A DNA stretch of 64,000 nt from assembly GCF_022200785.1 (NCBI RefSeq), contig NZ_CP087585.1, forward strand, positions 4,154,001-4,218,000. The letters run 5' to 3'. The notes beneath the pieces were generated by a model, which had not been told where the DNA came from, did not search any database, and saw nothing but the letters and a program-made list of their open reading frames with translations. This document shows positions 35,498 through 42,484 of the stretch, piece after piece (positions within the stretch are counted from its first letter, which is position 1; each line of letters begins with the position of its first letter). Source of the DNA: Pedobacter mucosus. Its GTDB lineage: Bacteria > Bacteroidota > Bacteroidia > Sphingobacteriales > Sphingobacteriaceae. The position numbers were made by a program, and so were the translations under genes.

Positions 35498-36433
35498 ATG
35501 AAATTTAATATCAAATCAGCTTTAGTAGTGATCTCTTTTATTGCGCTTATTTTGGGTTGCAATAATAATGATAAATCAAAAGGAAACAGCTCAAAGGCGA
35601 TTTTGGATACAGTTTCGTTAAGCAATAAGCGTTTTGCTTTAGCTTATCAAGATGGCAATAAAATCGTAGCAACCAGTATTGATACCATGAAACAAATTTC
35701 ATTTGGTGGTGCTACAGATCCTGCTATTTCTCCAGATGGGAATAAATTGGCATATACTGTAAACGATACTGCCGGACATAGGACCATTTGGGTTGCCGAT
35801 ATGGAAAATAAAAGTCAGGCGCAATTACAGGTAAGCAGTGATAATTATTATCAAGCTATTTGGTCTCCCAGTGGAAATTCTATTGCTTTTAACATTTTTA
35901 AAGATGAAAAAAAGTGGAAAATTGGCATTATTAAATCTGATAATTCAGGCTTTATCATACTAGATAACTCCTCAAAAGCCAATATTTATTCGCCAACCTG
36001 GAAAAACGAACAGGAAATAATTGGACAGGATTTAGTAAACATTTATACGTTTAATATTGCTGGAAAATTGATTAGCACAACAGCAATTGCCGATTTCATT
36101 GGTAATGATTTTTCGATTTCGAGCAGTAGCCGTTTTTTCTATTCGAAAGATGGAAAAAAGCTGATGTTTAATGCAGGTAATACCGATAAATTGGATGGAT
36201 TAACTGGCCCAAGTGAGGCTGTTTATATTCTTGATTTTGCCAATAAAAAGGTTGATAGAATTTCGCCTAAAGGCATGAATGCTTCCTATTTGTTTGTTAC
36301 CGCTGATGATCGGATTTTTTACAACGGAGCGGAAAAACCCTACGCCCAAAGTAAAATTTACGTTTCTGATTTGAAAGGAAATAGTAAATTAATAGTTGAT
36401 AAGGGAACAAATCCAACGGGAACGTTGAAATAA
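35498..36433 (+). CDS. TolB/PD40-like beta-propeller lipoprotein
   Basis: About 311 residues from the ATG at 35498 (Met-Lys-Phe-Asn-Ile-Lys); ATGs at 35462 and 35495 are also in frame. A signal peptide ends in the lipobox Leu-Ile-Leu-Gly-Cys. The body shows repeated PD40 blades such as Ala-Ile-Ser-Pro-Asp-Gly-Asn-Lys-Leu-Ala-Tyr and Ile-Trp-Ser-Pro-Ser-Gly-Asn-Ser-Ile-Ala, so it is a WD40-like beta propeller anchored in a membrane. Such proteins act as scaffolds or ligand sensors; no catalytic motif is seen. Its partner is unknown. Confidence 0.85.
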   Translation: MKFNIKSALVVISFIALILGCNNNDKSKGNSSKAILDTVSLSNKRFALAYQDGNKIVATSIDTMKQISFGGATDPAISPDGNKLAYTVNDTAGHRTIWVADMENKSQAQLQVSSDNYYQAIWSPSGNSIAFNIFKDEKKWKIGIIKSDNSGFIILDNSSKANIYSPTWKNEQEIIGQDLVNIYTFNIAGKLISTTAIADFIGNDFSISSSSRFFYSKDGKKLMFNAGNTDKLDGLTGPSEAVYILDFANKKVDRISPKGMNASYLFVTADDRIFYNGAEKPYAQSKIYVSDLKGNSKLIVDKGTNPTGTLK

Positions 36434-36845
36434 GTCTTGAAGACTAAGAAGTTCCAAAAGGCGAAGAAATGGAAACTTCGTAAGTCGAGCATTCGATTTG
36501 CAACCTAAGTTTCTTGTACCGTTTTTTGTTATTAAACCTGATTGGAATGTAAATATTTTTTTTGAGTAGCAGTTCCAAATATACTGTCATGCTGAGGCAC
36601 GAAGCATCTGCAACTGATGAAACAGATGCTTCGTGCCTCAGCATGACAGAAGTTTAAAAAAGATTGGAATGAAAGCAGGGCTGCAGACCGCCATGAAATA
36701 CTTCCATTCGTTTTCAAAAAATATTGATATCCAAACGATTTTCCTTAACCAGACCCGACCTAAAACCCGAAAGGGAAAAAAATATTAAAAAATTTTAAAG
36801 TAATATTGAGTTTCATCCGTTTACTGGTTTAGCAAGCAAAATTTA
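36434..36845. other. Non-coding gap with a long perfect palindrome
   Basis: Contains the 27-base-arm inverted repeat at 36584-36649. The rest is AT-rich DNA without a supported gene. The region just before the sigma factor at 36846 is probably its promoter, though no clean TAnnTTTG box is seen. Confidence 0.55.
36584..36649. repeat. Perfect 27-base inverted repeat (REP-like)
   Basis: Left arm 36584-36610 and right arm 36623-36649 are exact complements with a 12-base loop. The arms begin CTGTCATGCTGAGGCACGAA, a theme common in Bacteroidota dispersed repeats. It does not end in a T tract, so it is probably a mobile palindrome rather than a terminator. Confidence 0.85.
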
Positions 36846-37397
36846 GTGCCAACGAACGAACCTCAAAATATAATTTCTACGGTTGCCAATTATGGCAAAC
36901 GCTTATTTAGTTTCATCCGTGGAAGGGTGAATTCGGATGAGGATGCGGAGGATATTTTGCAGGATGTTTGGTATCAGTTGAGCAACCAGCCAGAAGCAAA
37001 TGCCATTGAGCAGATTAGTGGTTGGTTATATCGGGTGGCACGGAATAAAATCACAGACAAATATCGAAAGCATAAAGAGGAATCAATCGAGGATTTGAGC
37101 ATTGAAAATGAAGATGGTGAAATTAGTTTTCGAGAAATTTTATTGGCAGAATCCTACTCACCCGAGGATGAAAGTTTGAAAAAACTTTTTTGGGATCAGT
37201 TGTTTATAGCGCTTAATGAATTGCCAGAAAATCAGCGGTACGTGTATGTTCAGAATGAGTTGGAAGAGCGAACTTTTCAAGAATTAGCCGATGAAACTGG
37301 CGAAAACATTAAAACTTTAATATCTAGAAAGGGTTATGCTGTGAAACATTTGCGTAGCCGTTTACAAAATTTATATCAAGAATTTAATAATTATTAA
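36846..37397 (+). CDS. RNA polymerase sigma factor, ECF type
   Basis: A 183-residue sigma-70 family factor whose start is GTG at 36846 (Met-Pro-Thr-Asn-Glu-Pro). Region 2 includes Asp-Ala-Glu-Asp-Ile-Leu-Gln-Asp-Val-Trp-Tyr and Trp-Leu-Tyr-Arg-Val-Ala-Arg-Asn-Lys near 63-71; region 4 includes Leu-Pro-Glu-Asn-Gln-Arg-Tyr-Val and Glu-Leu-Ala-Asp-Glu-Thr-Gly-Glu-Asn. It is 10 bases before a small membrane protein that may modulate it. Targets unknown. Confidence 0.9.
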   Translation: MPTNEPQNIISTVANYGKRLFSFIRGRVNSDEDAEDILQDVWYQLSNQPEANAIEQISGWLYRVARNKITDKYRKHKEESIEDLSIENEDGEISFREILLAESYSPEDESLKKLFWDQLFIALNELPENQRYVYVQNELEERTFQELADETGENIKTLISRKGYAVKHLRSRLQNLYQEFNNY

Positions 37398-37407
37398 TAA
37401 GCAGGCA

Positions 37408-37755
37408 ATGAGAAGTGGAAAATTTAGTAAAGGCAAGAAATTCATTTTCTTTATCCCGGTTGTAGCGTTAATTGCTACCGCTTTGGGCTTCGTTGTAATG
37501 TATTTATGGAATTGGATTTTGCCAGAAGTTGTACATGCGGGGCGAATAAATTTTTGGCAAGCTTTAGGTTTGCTTGTACTTTGCAGGTTGCTTTTTGGTA
37601 ACTTTAATAAAGGCGGCGGGGGTAATAACCGTTTCCGTGAAAAGGCGATGGAAATGCGTTCCAAATGGCAAAGTATGAACGAGGAAGAGAGAATTAAGTT
37701 TAAAGAAGAGTATAAGCGGAGGTGTGGCGGCTGGGGACATAGGAATAAAGAATAA
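37408..37755 (+). CDS. Small membrane protein after the sigma factor
   Basis: A 115-residue protein with a basic N-terminus, one membrane segment (about 13-36), a second hydrophobic stretch (about 48-64), a Gly-rich linker and a charged C-terminus containing Lys-Trp-Gln-Ser-Met-Asn-Glu-Glu-Glu-Arg-Ile-Lys-Phe and a single Cys. The C-terminus is like LTxxQ/CpxP-type helical tails seen beside sigma factors in Bacteroidota, so an anti-sigma or envelope-sensor role is possible, but the family is not recognised. It ends at a terminator. Confidence 0.7.
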   Translation: MRSGKFSKGKKFIFFIPVVALIATALGFVVMYLWNWILPEVVHAGRINFWQALGLLVLCRLLFGNFNKGGGGNNRFREKAMEMRSKWQSMNEEERIKFKEEYKRRCGGWGHRNKE

Positions 37756-37759
37756 ATTA

Positions 37760-37786
37760 AAACCAGCTTTTTAGCTGGTTTTTTTG
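37760..37786 (+). terminator. Terminator after the sigma/membrane-protein pair
   Basis: AACCAGCT and AGCTGGTT (37761-37768 and 37773-37780) form a hairpin with a T4 loop, followed by a T run. Confidence 0.85.
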
Positions 37787-38139
37787 TTTTTGCATGTTTT
37801 GGTTACCAATTTTTCTTTGAGGTTTTATTTTGCAATTTGAGGTTATAATTTTTTACCATATAAGAAATGTAAGATCATTTCAGCTCATTTTTTTATAGTC
37901 AGAGTTGCGAAGAATTTTCTTATAAATATTTCATTAGTGTCAAGCTTATAATTTATTTCTAGCTAATTGGTTTATACCACAACTTATAGATCCCTCTTTT
38001 CATAGAAAGGATTCACTGTATTTTATATTATCACTTGCTTAGTAGGGAGAGGCTTTTTTATTCGTTGCAAAACTTTTTAAAAATATTTAAAGTAAAAATA
38101 AAACTCCTGCGTCTACCTTACTAAATAACAAAATTTAAA
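37787..38139. other. Non-coding gap before the small-protein/sHSP operon
   Basis: AT-rich, with one ACCATATAAG microrepeat near 37857 and no reading frame that I can support. It presumably carries the promoter for the genes that follow; no clean TAnnTTTG box was found near the start at 38140. Confidence 0.4.
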
Positions 38140-38412
38140 ATGAAACAGATAATAAAAACCATAGGATCTGGGATTGTACTAGGAGCAGTCGCTTTCTTCA
38201 TACCCTTTATATTCAAATTTATTTTCGCAATAATAATAATCGGATTTGTATTAAAAATGATTTTCAAAGGCCCAAGAAATCAGCACTATTTTGCTAAAAG
38301 ATTTGATGGATTTAACAACAATTATTCTCCGATTATTCCTATTGATAACCAATGGTACAAGCCTGCTGTGCAAGGCAACCATCCGACACAAAATATTAAC
38401 ATAAATTTTTAA
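38140..38412 (+). CDS. Small hydrophobic protein, function unknown
   Basis: A 90-residue protein with one long hydrophobic region (about 10-43, perhaps two close membrane segments) followed by a basic, Asn-rich tail (Gly-Pro-Arg-Asn-Gln and Asp-Asn-Gln-Trp-Tyr). I do not recognise it. It is the first gene of a group ending with the small heat-shock protein; the next start is 4 bases after its stop. Confidence 0.6.
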   Translation: MKQIIKTIGSGIVLGAVAFFIPFIFKFIFAIIIIGFVLKMIFKGPRNQHYFAKRFDGFNNNYSPIIPIDNQWYKPAVQGNHPTQNININF

Positions 38413-38416
38413 GCGG

Positions 38417-38656
38417 ATGAAAGCATTTAGAATATTACTAGCATTTGCCGTTGCAGGCGCAACATTTTACAGCTTAAACGTATTTGCAATAAAAAACGGA
38501 TATAGCGATCGGTTAGATTTTAAAAACAAACATTATCATGAGGAGGATTGCAGCCATGAGCATTTTAGAAATCATGGTTTTAGTCACCACAGTAGAAAAC
38601 TAGTGGAGCCTTCTATAACACCAATTGACAGCACAAACATTAAACAAATAAACTGA
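38417..38656 (+). CDS. Small secreted histidine-rich protein, function unknown
   Basis: A 79-residue protein with a signal-like N-terminus (about 1-25) and a mature part rich in His (His40, His42 and a His-Glu-Glu-Asp-Cys-Ser-His-Glu-His run). The His/Cys cluster could bind metal. Its stop codon shares one base with the start of the next gene (TGATG), implying coupled translation. No family is recognised. Confidence 0.55.
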   Translation: MKAFRILLAFAVAGATFYSLNVFAIKNGYSDRLDFKNKHYHEEDCSHEHFRNHGFSHHSRKLVEPSITPIDSTNIKQIN

Positions 38657-39036
38657 TGGCACAAATTCTATTTTTAAGCGTTCCGGCGCAAAATGATGTT
38701 CAGCCAAATTTAGGTTTGGCAAGCGAACTAATTAACCGTGGTGAAAAAGTAACATTTTTTAGCTCGGATGAATTTAAAAAACCTATTGAAAATATCGGAG
38801 CTGATTTTAAAGCATATACTAAAGAGTTAGATATTTTTAACAAGAAAGAAGATGAGAAGCAGCAATCGGGATTGATTACGGCGCTTTTAGAACCAATGAA
38901 GTTTATCGACGATATTGTGGTTCAAATACGCGGATTGAAGTTTGATTATGCTGTTTTTTCTCCAACTTATCCCTATGCGAATATAATTGCACAGTTATTA
39001 GGAATCCAAAAATCGCAATTTGAGGTTTCGCAATAA
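38656..39036 (+). CDS. N-terminal stub of a macrolide-type (GT-B) glycosyltransferase
   Basis: A 126-residue reading frame that begins exactly like MGT/UDP-glycosyltransferases (Met-Ala-Gln-Ile-Leu-Phe-Leu-Ser-Val-Pro-Ala-Gln; Leu-Gly-Leu-Ala-Ser-Glu-Leu-Ile-Asn-Arg-Gly; Asp-Tyr-Ala-Val-Phe) but stops after about a third of the usual 390-400 residues. No continuation is found downstream in any frame, so the catalytic C-terminal domain is gone. It is therefore a truncated or remnant protein. It overlaps the preceding gene by one base and lies before the heat-shock gene. Confidence 0.7.
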   Translation: MAQILFLSVPAQNDVQPNLGLASELINRGEKVTFFSSDEFKKPIENIGADFKAYTKELDIFNKKEDEKQQSGLITALLEPMKFIDDIVVQIRGLKFDYAVFSPTYPYANIIAQLLGIQKSQFEVSQ

Positions 39037-39088
39037 ACTTTGGTGAAGGCCAATTAATTAACAGATTACAACAATAAAATAAAAAAAA

Positions 39089-39538
39089 ATGTACAACGAA
39101 AATAGATGCCATCCAGGCAAAATGCATAGAGGTTGGGGAGCAAGAGGAGGAAGATTTGGTCACCATCACGGCAGGTTCACACAACATACTGATGAAATAT
39201 TCAGTCGCGGGTTTAGAAACGTACCGGTTAACATTGAAGAGACCGATGCAAGTTTTATCATTCACCTTTTTGCACCAGCTTTGGTTAAGGAAAATTTAAA
39301 AGTAGTAACCAAAGATGATGTTTTAACAATTTCTTACACCCCAATAGAGGATGTAGAATCTGCAGAGAAATTTAGCAGAAGAGAATATAGTAATGGTGCT
39401 TTTACAAGAGCTTTTGCATTAAATGGAAAGGTGCTTAATGATCATATATCAGCAAATTATGCTGATGGTATTTTGAAGATTATACTTACTAAAAATCCCG
39501 AAACAAATATACCTGCAAAAGATATTGCAGTAAATTAA
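39089..39538 (+). CDS. Small heat-shock protein (Hsp20/alpha-crystallin)
   Basis: A 149-residue chaperone. A His/Arg/Gly-rich N-terminal arm (1-40) precedes the alpha-crystallin domain (about 45-145): Val-Pro-Val-Asn-Ile-Glu-Glu-Thr, Leu-Phe-Ala-Pro, Phe-Ser-Arg-Arg-Glu-Tyr and Ala-Asn-Tyr-Ala-Asp-Gly-Ile-Leu, with an Ile-Pro-Ala motif near the end. It binds unfolding proteins in the cytosol. It closes the operon-like group started at 38140 and is followed by a terminator. Confidence 0.92.
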   Translation: MYNENRCHPGKMHRGWGARGGRFGHHHGRFTQHTDEIFSRGFRNVPVNIEETDASFIIHLFAPALVKENLKVVTKDDVLTISYTPIEDVESAEKFSRREYSNGAFTRAFALNGKVLNDHISANYADGILKIILTKNPETNIPAKDIAVN

Positions 39539-39559
39539 GTTTTGTCTATTATAATTTGT

Positions 39560-39595
39560 AAAGCCTTGATTGTGGTGCGATCAAGGCTTTTTTTA
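39560..39595 (+). terminator. Terminator after the small heat-shock gene
   Basis: AAAGCCTTGAT at 39560-39570 pairs with ATCAAGGCTTT at 39580-39590, followed by T-rich sequence. Confidence 0.85.
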
Positions 39596-39686
39596 TTATC
39601 TATTTTGCCACGGAAATACTGAAACACGGAAATTGAGTTTATTTGCGTTTTGCAACTAAAGTTATTTGCACTAAACCGAATAACAT

Positions 39687-39737
39687 AAACCCGATTTAAC
39701 GGAAGCCGATTTTTCTTCGGCAGCAGTGAGAGCGGGG
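39687..39737 (+). repeat. Dispersed palindrome copy D
   Basis: AAACCCGAT...GCCGATTTTTCTTCGGC...AGAGCGGGGC; shorter inner stem than copy A but the same ends and direction. Confidence 0.6.
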
Positions 39738-39804
39738 CTATTGTAACCCAAACGCAGCTAACCTTGCTTTCCAAATCATTTAAAATATAGAGTTTTAAAT
39801 GCGG

Positions 39805-39836
39805 TTTGTTATTAGTCGTAATTTGAGGTACTTTTG
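39805..39836 (+). promoter_or_regulatory. Promoter of the DEAD-box helicase gene
   Basis: TTTG at 39805-39808 (-33) and TACTTTTG at 39829-39836 (-7), 20 bases apart: a very good match to the Bacteroidota consensus. The TTG start is 24 bases after the -7 box. Confidence 0.65.
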
Positions 39837-39859
39837 TTGAAAGACATAAACATAACAGA

Positions 39860-41080
39860 TTGAATTTTAACGACTTTAATTTTAACCCCGACTTATACGA
39901 AGGTTTGATGGCGATGGGGTATAAAAGCGCTACTCCAATACAAGAACAAGCGATTCCGGTAATATTGAAAGACCACGATCTTATTGCTTGCGCACAAACG
40001 GGAACAGGAAAAACGGCCAGCTATCTTTTACCTGTAATGGATAAAATTAGTAGGGCAGAGAACCGACACAATAATACTTTAATATTAGCGCCGACTAGAG
40101 AGCTTGCGCAACAGATTGATTTACAGGTTGAAGCGCTTGCTTATTTTACCAATATTAGCTCGCTTGCTGTTTATGGTGGTGGCGATGGAATTGCATACGA
40201 GCAACAAAAACGATCGATGCGTGAAGGTGTCGATATCATAATTGCAACTCCTGGACGTTTAATGGCACATTTATCTTCTGGTGTTTTGAAGCTGGAACAC
40301 TTGCAACATTTAATTTTAGATGAGGCCGATAGAATGCTCGATATGGGTTTTTATGATGACATTATTCGCATTATAAGTTATTTGCCAAAGCAAAGACAAA
40401 CGCTTTTATTTTCGGCTACAATGGCGCCGAAAATCAGAACTATGGCTGGCAAAATTTTAAACAGTCCGGAGCAGATTACCATTTCGATTGCAAAACCAGC
40501 AGAAGGAATTAATCAGCAAGCCTACAATATCCATGATCAGCAAAAACAAGCGTTATTAACTGAAATTTTTAAAAGCGGAACTTATAAAAGCAGTATCATT
40601 TTTGCCTCAACAAAAGAAAAAGTTAAAGCGCTGTATAAAACTTTTAAAGGCTTAGGCATTAAAGCTGAGGCTTTTCATTCTGATTTAACTCAAAAAGAAC
40701 GCGAAGATATTTTACTTGCTTTTAAAAATAGACGACTACCGATATTAATCGGAACAGATGTTTTATCGAGAGGAATTGATGTTGAAGGAATTGATTTGGT
40801 ATTGAATTATGATGTTCCAGGTGATCCGGCGGATTATGTTCACCGAATAGGCAGAACCGCAAGGGCTTCTACAAAAGGAACTGCAATTACTTTGGTAAAT
40901 GGGCGAGATAAGCGCAAATTTGATAATATTGAAAGGCTTATTGAAAAAGCTGTTCCAAGAATTGAACTTCCTGAAAATATTGCAGCCATGGAAATTAAAC
41001 ATGTAGAAGAGAAAAAACCTCATCAAAATAATGGTGCAAAAAAGGTTTGGCACAAGAAAAAACCAAAACCAGCTGTTTAA
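39860..41080 (+). CDS. DEAD-box ATP-dependent RNA helicase
   Basis: A 406-residue RNA helicase with start codon TTG at 39860; no upstream ATG is in frame past the promoter. Helicase motifs in order: Q motif Ala-Thr-Pro-Ile-Gln-Glu-Gln-Ala near 25, Ala-Gln-Thr-Gly-Thr-Gly-Lys-Thr (Walker A), Pro-Thr-Arg-Glu-Leu-Ala, Asp-Glu-Ala-Asp, Ser-Ala-Thr, Arg-Gly-Ile-Asp-Val and His-Arg-Ile-Gly-Arg-Thr-Ala-Arg. The Lys-rich C-terminal tail is short, as in RhlE-type enzymes. Likely role: RNA folding or ribosome assembly, possibly in the cold; the exact target cannot be read here. Confidence 0.93.
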   Translation: MNFNDFNFNPDLYEGLMAMGYKSATPIQEQAIPVILKDHDLIACAQTGTGKTASYLLPVMDKISRAENRHNNTLILAPTRELAQQIDLQVEALAYFTNISSLAVYGGGDGIAYEQQKRSMREGVDIIIATPGRLMAHLSSGVLKLEHLQHLILDEADRMLDMGFYDDIIRIISYLPKQRQTLLFSATMAPKIRTMAGKILNSPEQITISIAKPAEGINQQAYNIHDQQKQALLTEIFKSGTYKSSIIFASTKEKVKALYKTFKGLGIKAEAFHSDLTQKEREDILLAFKNRRLPILIGTDVLSRGIDVEGIDLVLNYDVPGDPADYVHRIGRTARASTKGTAITLVNGRDKRKFDNIERLIEKAVPRIELPENIAAMEIKHVEEKKPHQNNGAKKVWHKKKPKPAV

Positions 41081-41103
41081 TTTAAAGAATCTTTAATCAT
41101 ATT

Positions 41104-41138
41104 AAACGCCAAGTAACTAAACTACTTGGCGTTTTTCT
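41104..41138 (+). terminator. Terminator after the DEAD-box gene
   Basis: Perfect arms 41104-41115 and 41123-41134 (AAACGCCAAGTA and complement) with a T tail. The AEC gene starts 25 bases later, with its own -7 box. Confidence 0.85.
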
Positions 41139-41147
41139 TTTATCGGT

Positions 41148-41155
41148 TATCTTTG
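41148..41155 (+). promoter_or_regulatory. -7 box of the AEC transporter gene
   Basis: TATCTTTG fits TAnnTTTG and ends 7 bases before the ATG at 41163, predicting a nearly leaderless transcript. Confidence 0.5.
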
Positions 41156-41162
41156 CCAGCCG

Positions 41163-42074
41163 ATGGCAAACTTCATTTTAATCGGTCTGTGTATTTTAGC
41201 GGGAATTCTTTTTCGCAAAAGCAAATCATTACCAAAAGATGCGCATAAGGGCATTAATGCTTGGATTATTTACATCGCACTTCCGGCCGTTTCTTTTAAG
41301 TATCTACCTCATATTACCTGGACAAATGACTTACTTTTTCCGGCATTGGCGCCGATATGTGTATGGTTATTTGGTTGGTTATTTATTACGATCTATAGTA
41401 AATTTCAGAAAACAAGTAAAGCAACATCTGGTGGATTAAAATTGGTAAGCGCTTTAAGCAATACGTCATTTATTGGATTCCCGTTAATTGTGGCTTACTT
41501 CAGTGAAAAGGAATTGGCTATTGCAATTATTTGCGATCAAGTTACGTTTGTACTTTTATCTACTATTGGGATAATTGTTGCAATCCGTTCTTCCCAAAAT
41601 CAAAAACTAAACGCAAAGTTGGTGTTTAAAAAAGTGTTAACTTTTCCACCTCTGATTGGTTGCTTATTGGCTTTGATTTTACCTAGATATTTAGATTTAT
41701 CTTCATTAGATATCCTATTTGACAAACTAGCGGGAACAGTTGGTCCGCTGGCTTTATTTTCTATTGGTTTGCAGCTTAAGTTTGGTGATTGGTTCAGTGA
41801 GATTAAACACATCAGCTTTGCTTTATTATACAAATTAATTTTGGCGCCACTTTGTATTTTAATTATCGCCGTGCTTTTAGGAATGAACGGGATGATTACT
41901 AAAATAACCATTTTTGAAATGGCAATGCCAACTTTATTAACCGCAGGCGTGGTTGCAGATCAGTATAATTTAAATCCAAAAGTTTCTAATTTGGTTGTGG
42001 GGATAGGGATTTTATTGTCGTTTATTACCACAGGTATTTGGTGGCTGGTGTTGAGTTATTCAGGATTGGTTTAG
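41163..42074 (+). CDS. AEC-family (auxin efflux carrier-like) transporter
   Basis: A 303-residue inner-membrane protein with about ten hydrophobic segments, the usual size and layout of the bile-acid/auxin efflux carrier superfamily. An Asn-Thr-Ser-Phe-Ile-Gly-Phe-Pro-Leu loop near 100 and Ala-Met-Pro-Thr-Leu-Leu-Thr-Ala-Gly-Val near 258 are family marks. Substrates in bacteria are often organic acids such as malate or malonate, but cannot be fixed from sequence. It is a single gene. Confidence 0.88.
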   Translation: MANFILIGLCILAGILFRKSKSLPKDAHKGINAWIIYIALPAVSFKYLPHITWTNDLLFPALAPICVWLFGWLFITIYSKFQKTSKATSGGLKLVSALSNTSFIGFPLIVAYFSEKELAIAIICDQVTFVLLSTIGIIVAIRSSQNQKLNAKLVFKKVLTFPPLIGCLLALILPRYLDLSSLDILFDKLAGTVGPLALFSIGLQLKFGDWFSEIKHISFALLYKLILAPLCILIIAVLLGMNGMITKITIFEMAMPTLLTAGVVADQYNLNPKVSNLVVGIGILLSFITTGIWWLVLSYSGLV

Positions 42075-42219
42075 GTTTAACCGCAAAGGACGCAGAGTTT
42101 TTCGCAAAGGGCACAAAGGTTTTTTAAACCATAGATTTAAAAAAATAAGCTGAAGCAAATCTAACCACAACACGAAGTACACAAAGGTTTCTCGCTTAGA
42201 TTAAAAACCGCTTCCCTTA

Positions 42220-42241
42220 AATCCCTCTCTTCAAGGAGAGG
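42220..42241. repeat. C/G-block hairpin
   Basis: CCCTCTC and GAGAGGG around a six-base loop, part of a repeat type also seen at 16988-17007. Confidence 0.45.
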
Positions 42242-42288
42242 GAAAGCACAAGTCCAGCCAAGCTACTTCCATGAACAGGGAGAGGTTT

Positions 42289-42322
42289 TTCACCATATAA
42301 GAATTTTAAGACCATATAAGTT
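42289..42322. repeat. Double ACCATATAAG microrepeat
   Basis: Two ACCATATAAG decamers about 20 bases apart; single copies occur near 29131 and 37857. Confidence 0.4.
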
Positions 42323-42484
42323 TAGTAGATAGACTTAACCACAAAGACACGAAGGAAGCAACAGAAGCGGAAATAGTCCTTAAATCGAACGTTCAAAGTT
42401 ACAGCCCCTCAACTCCCTTTATTCAAGTAGAGGAATATCAAAAAACCCATTCCCAACCGCAAAACTTTCACAGGGTGAGGCTTC

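Larger units (their letters stand above)
42075..42484. other. Repeat-rich non-coding gap after the AEC gene
   Basis: Between convergent genes. It contains CGCAAAGG/CACAAAG microrepeats (near 42082-42120, 42163-42189 and 42336-42356), a C/G-block hairpin (42220-42241), and two ACCATATAAG copies near 42290-42320. No gene is supported. Confidence 0.6.
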
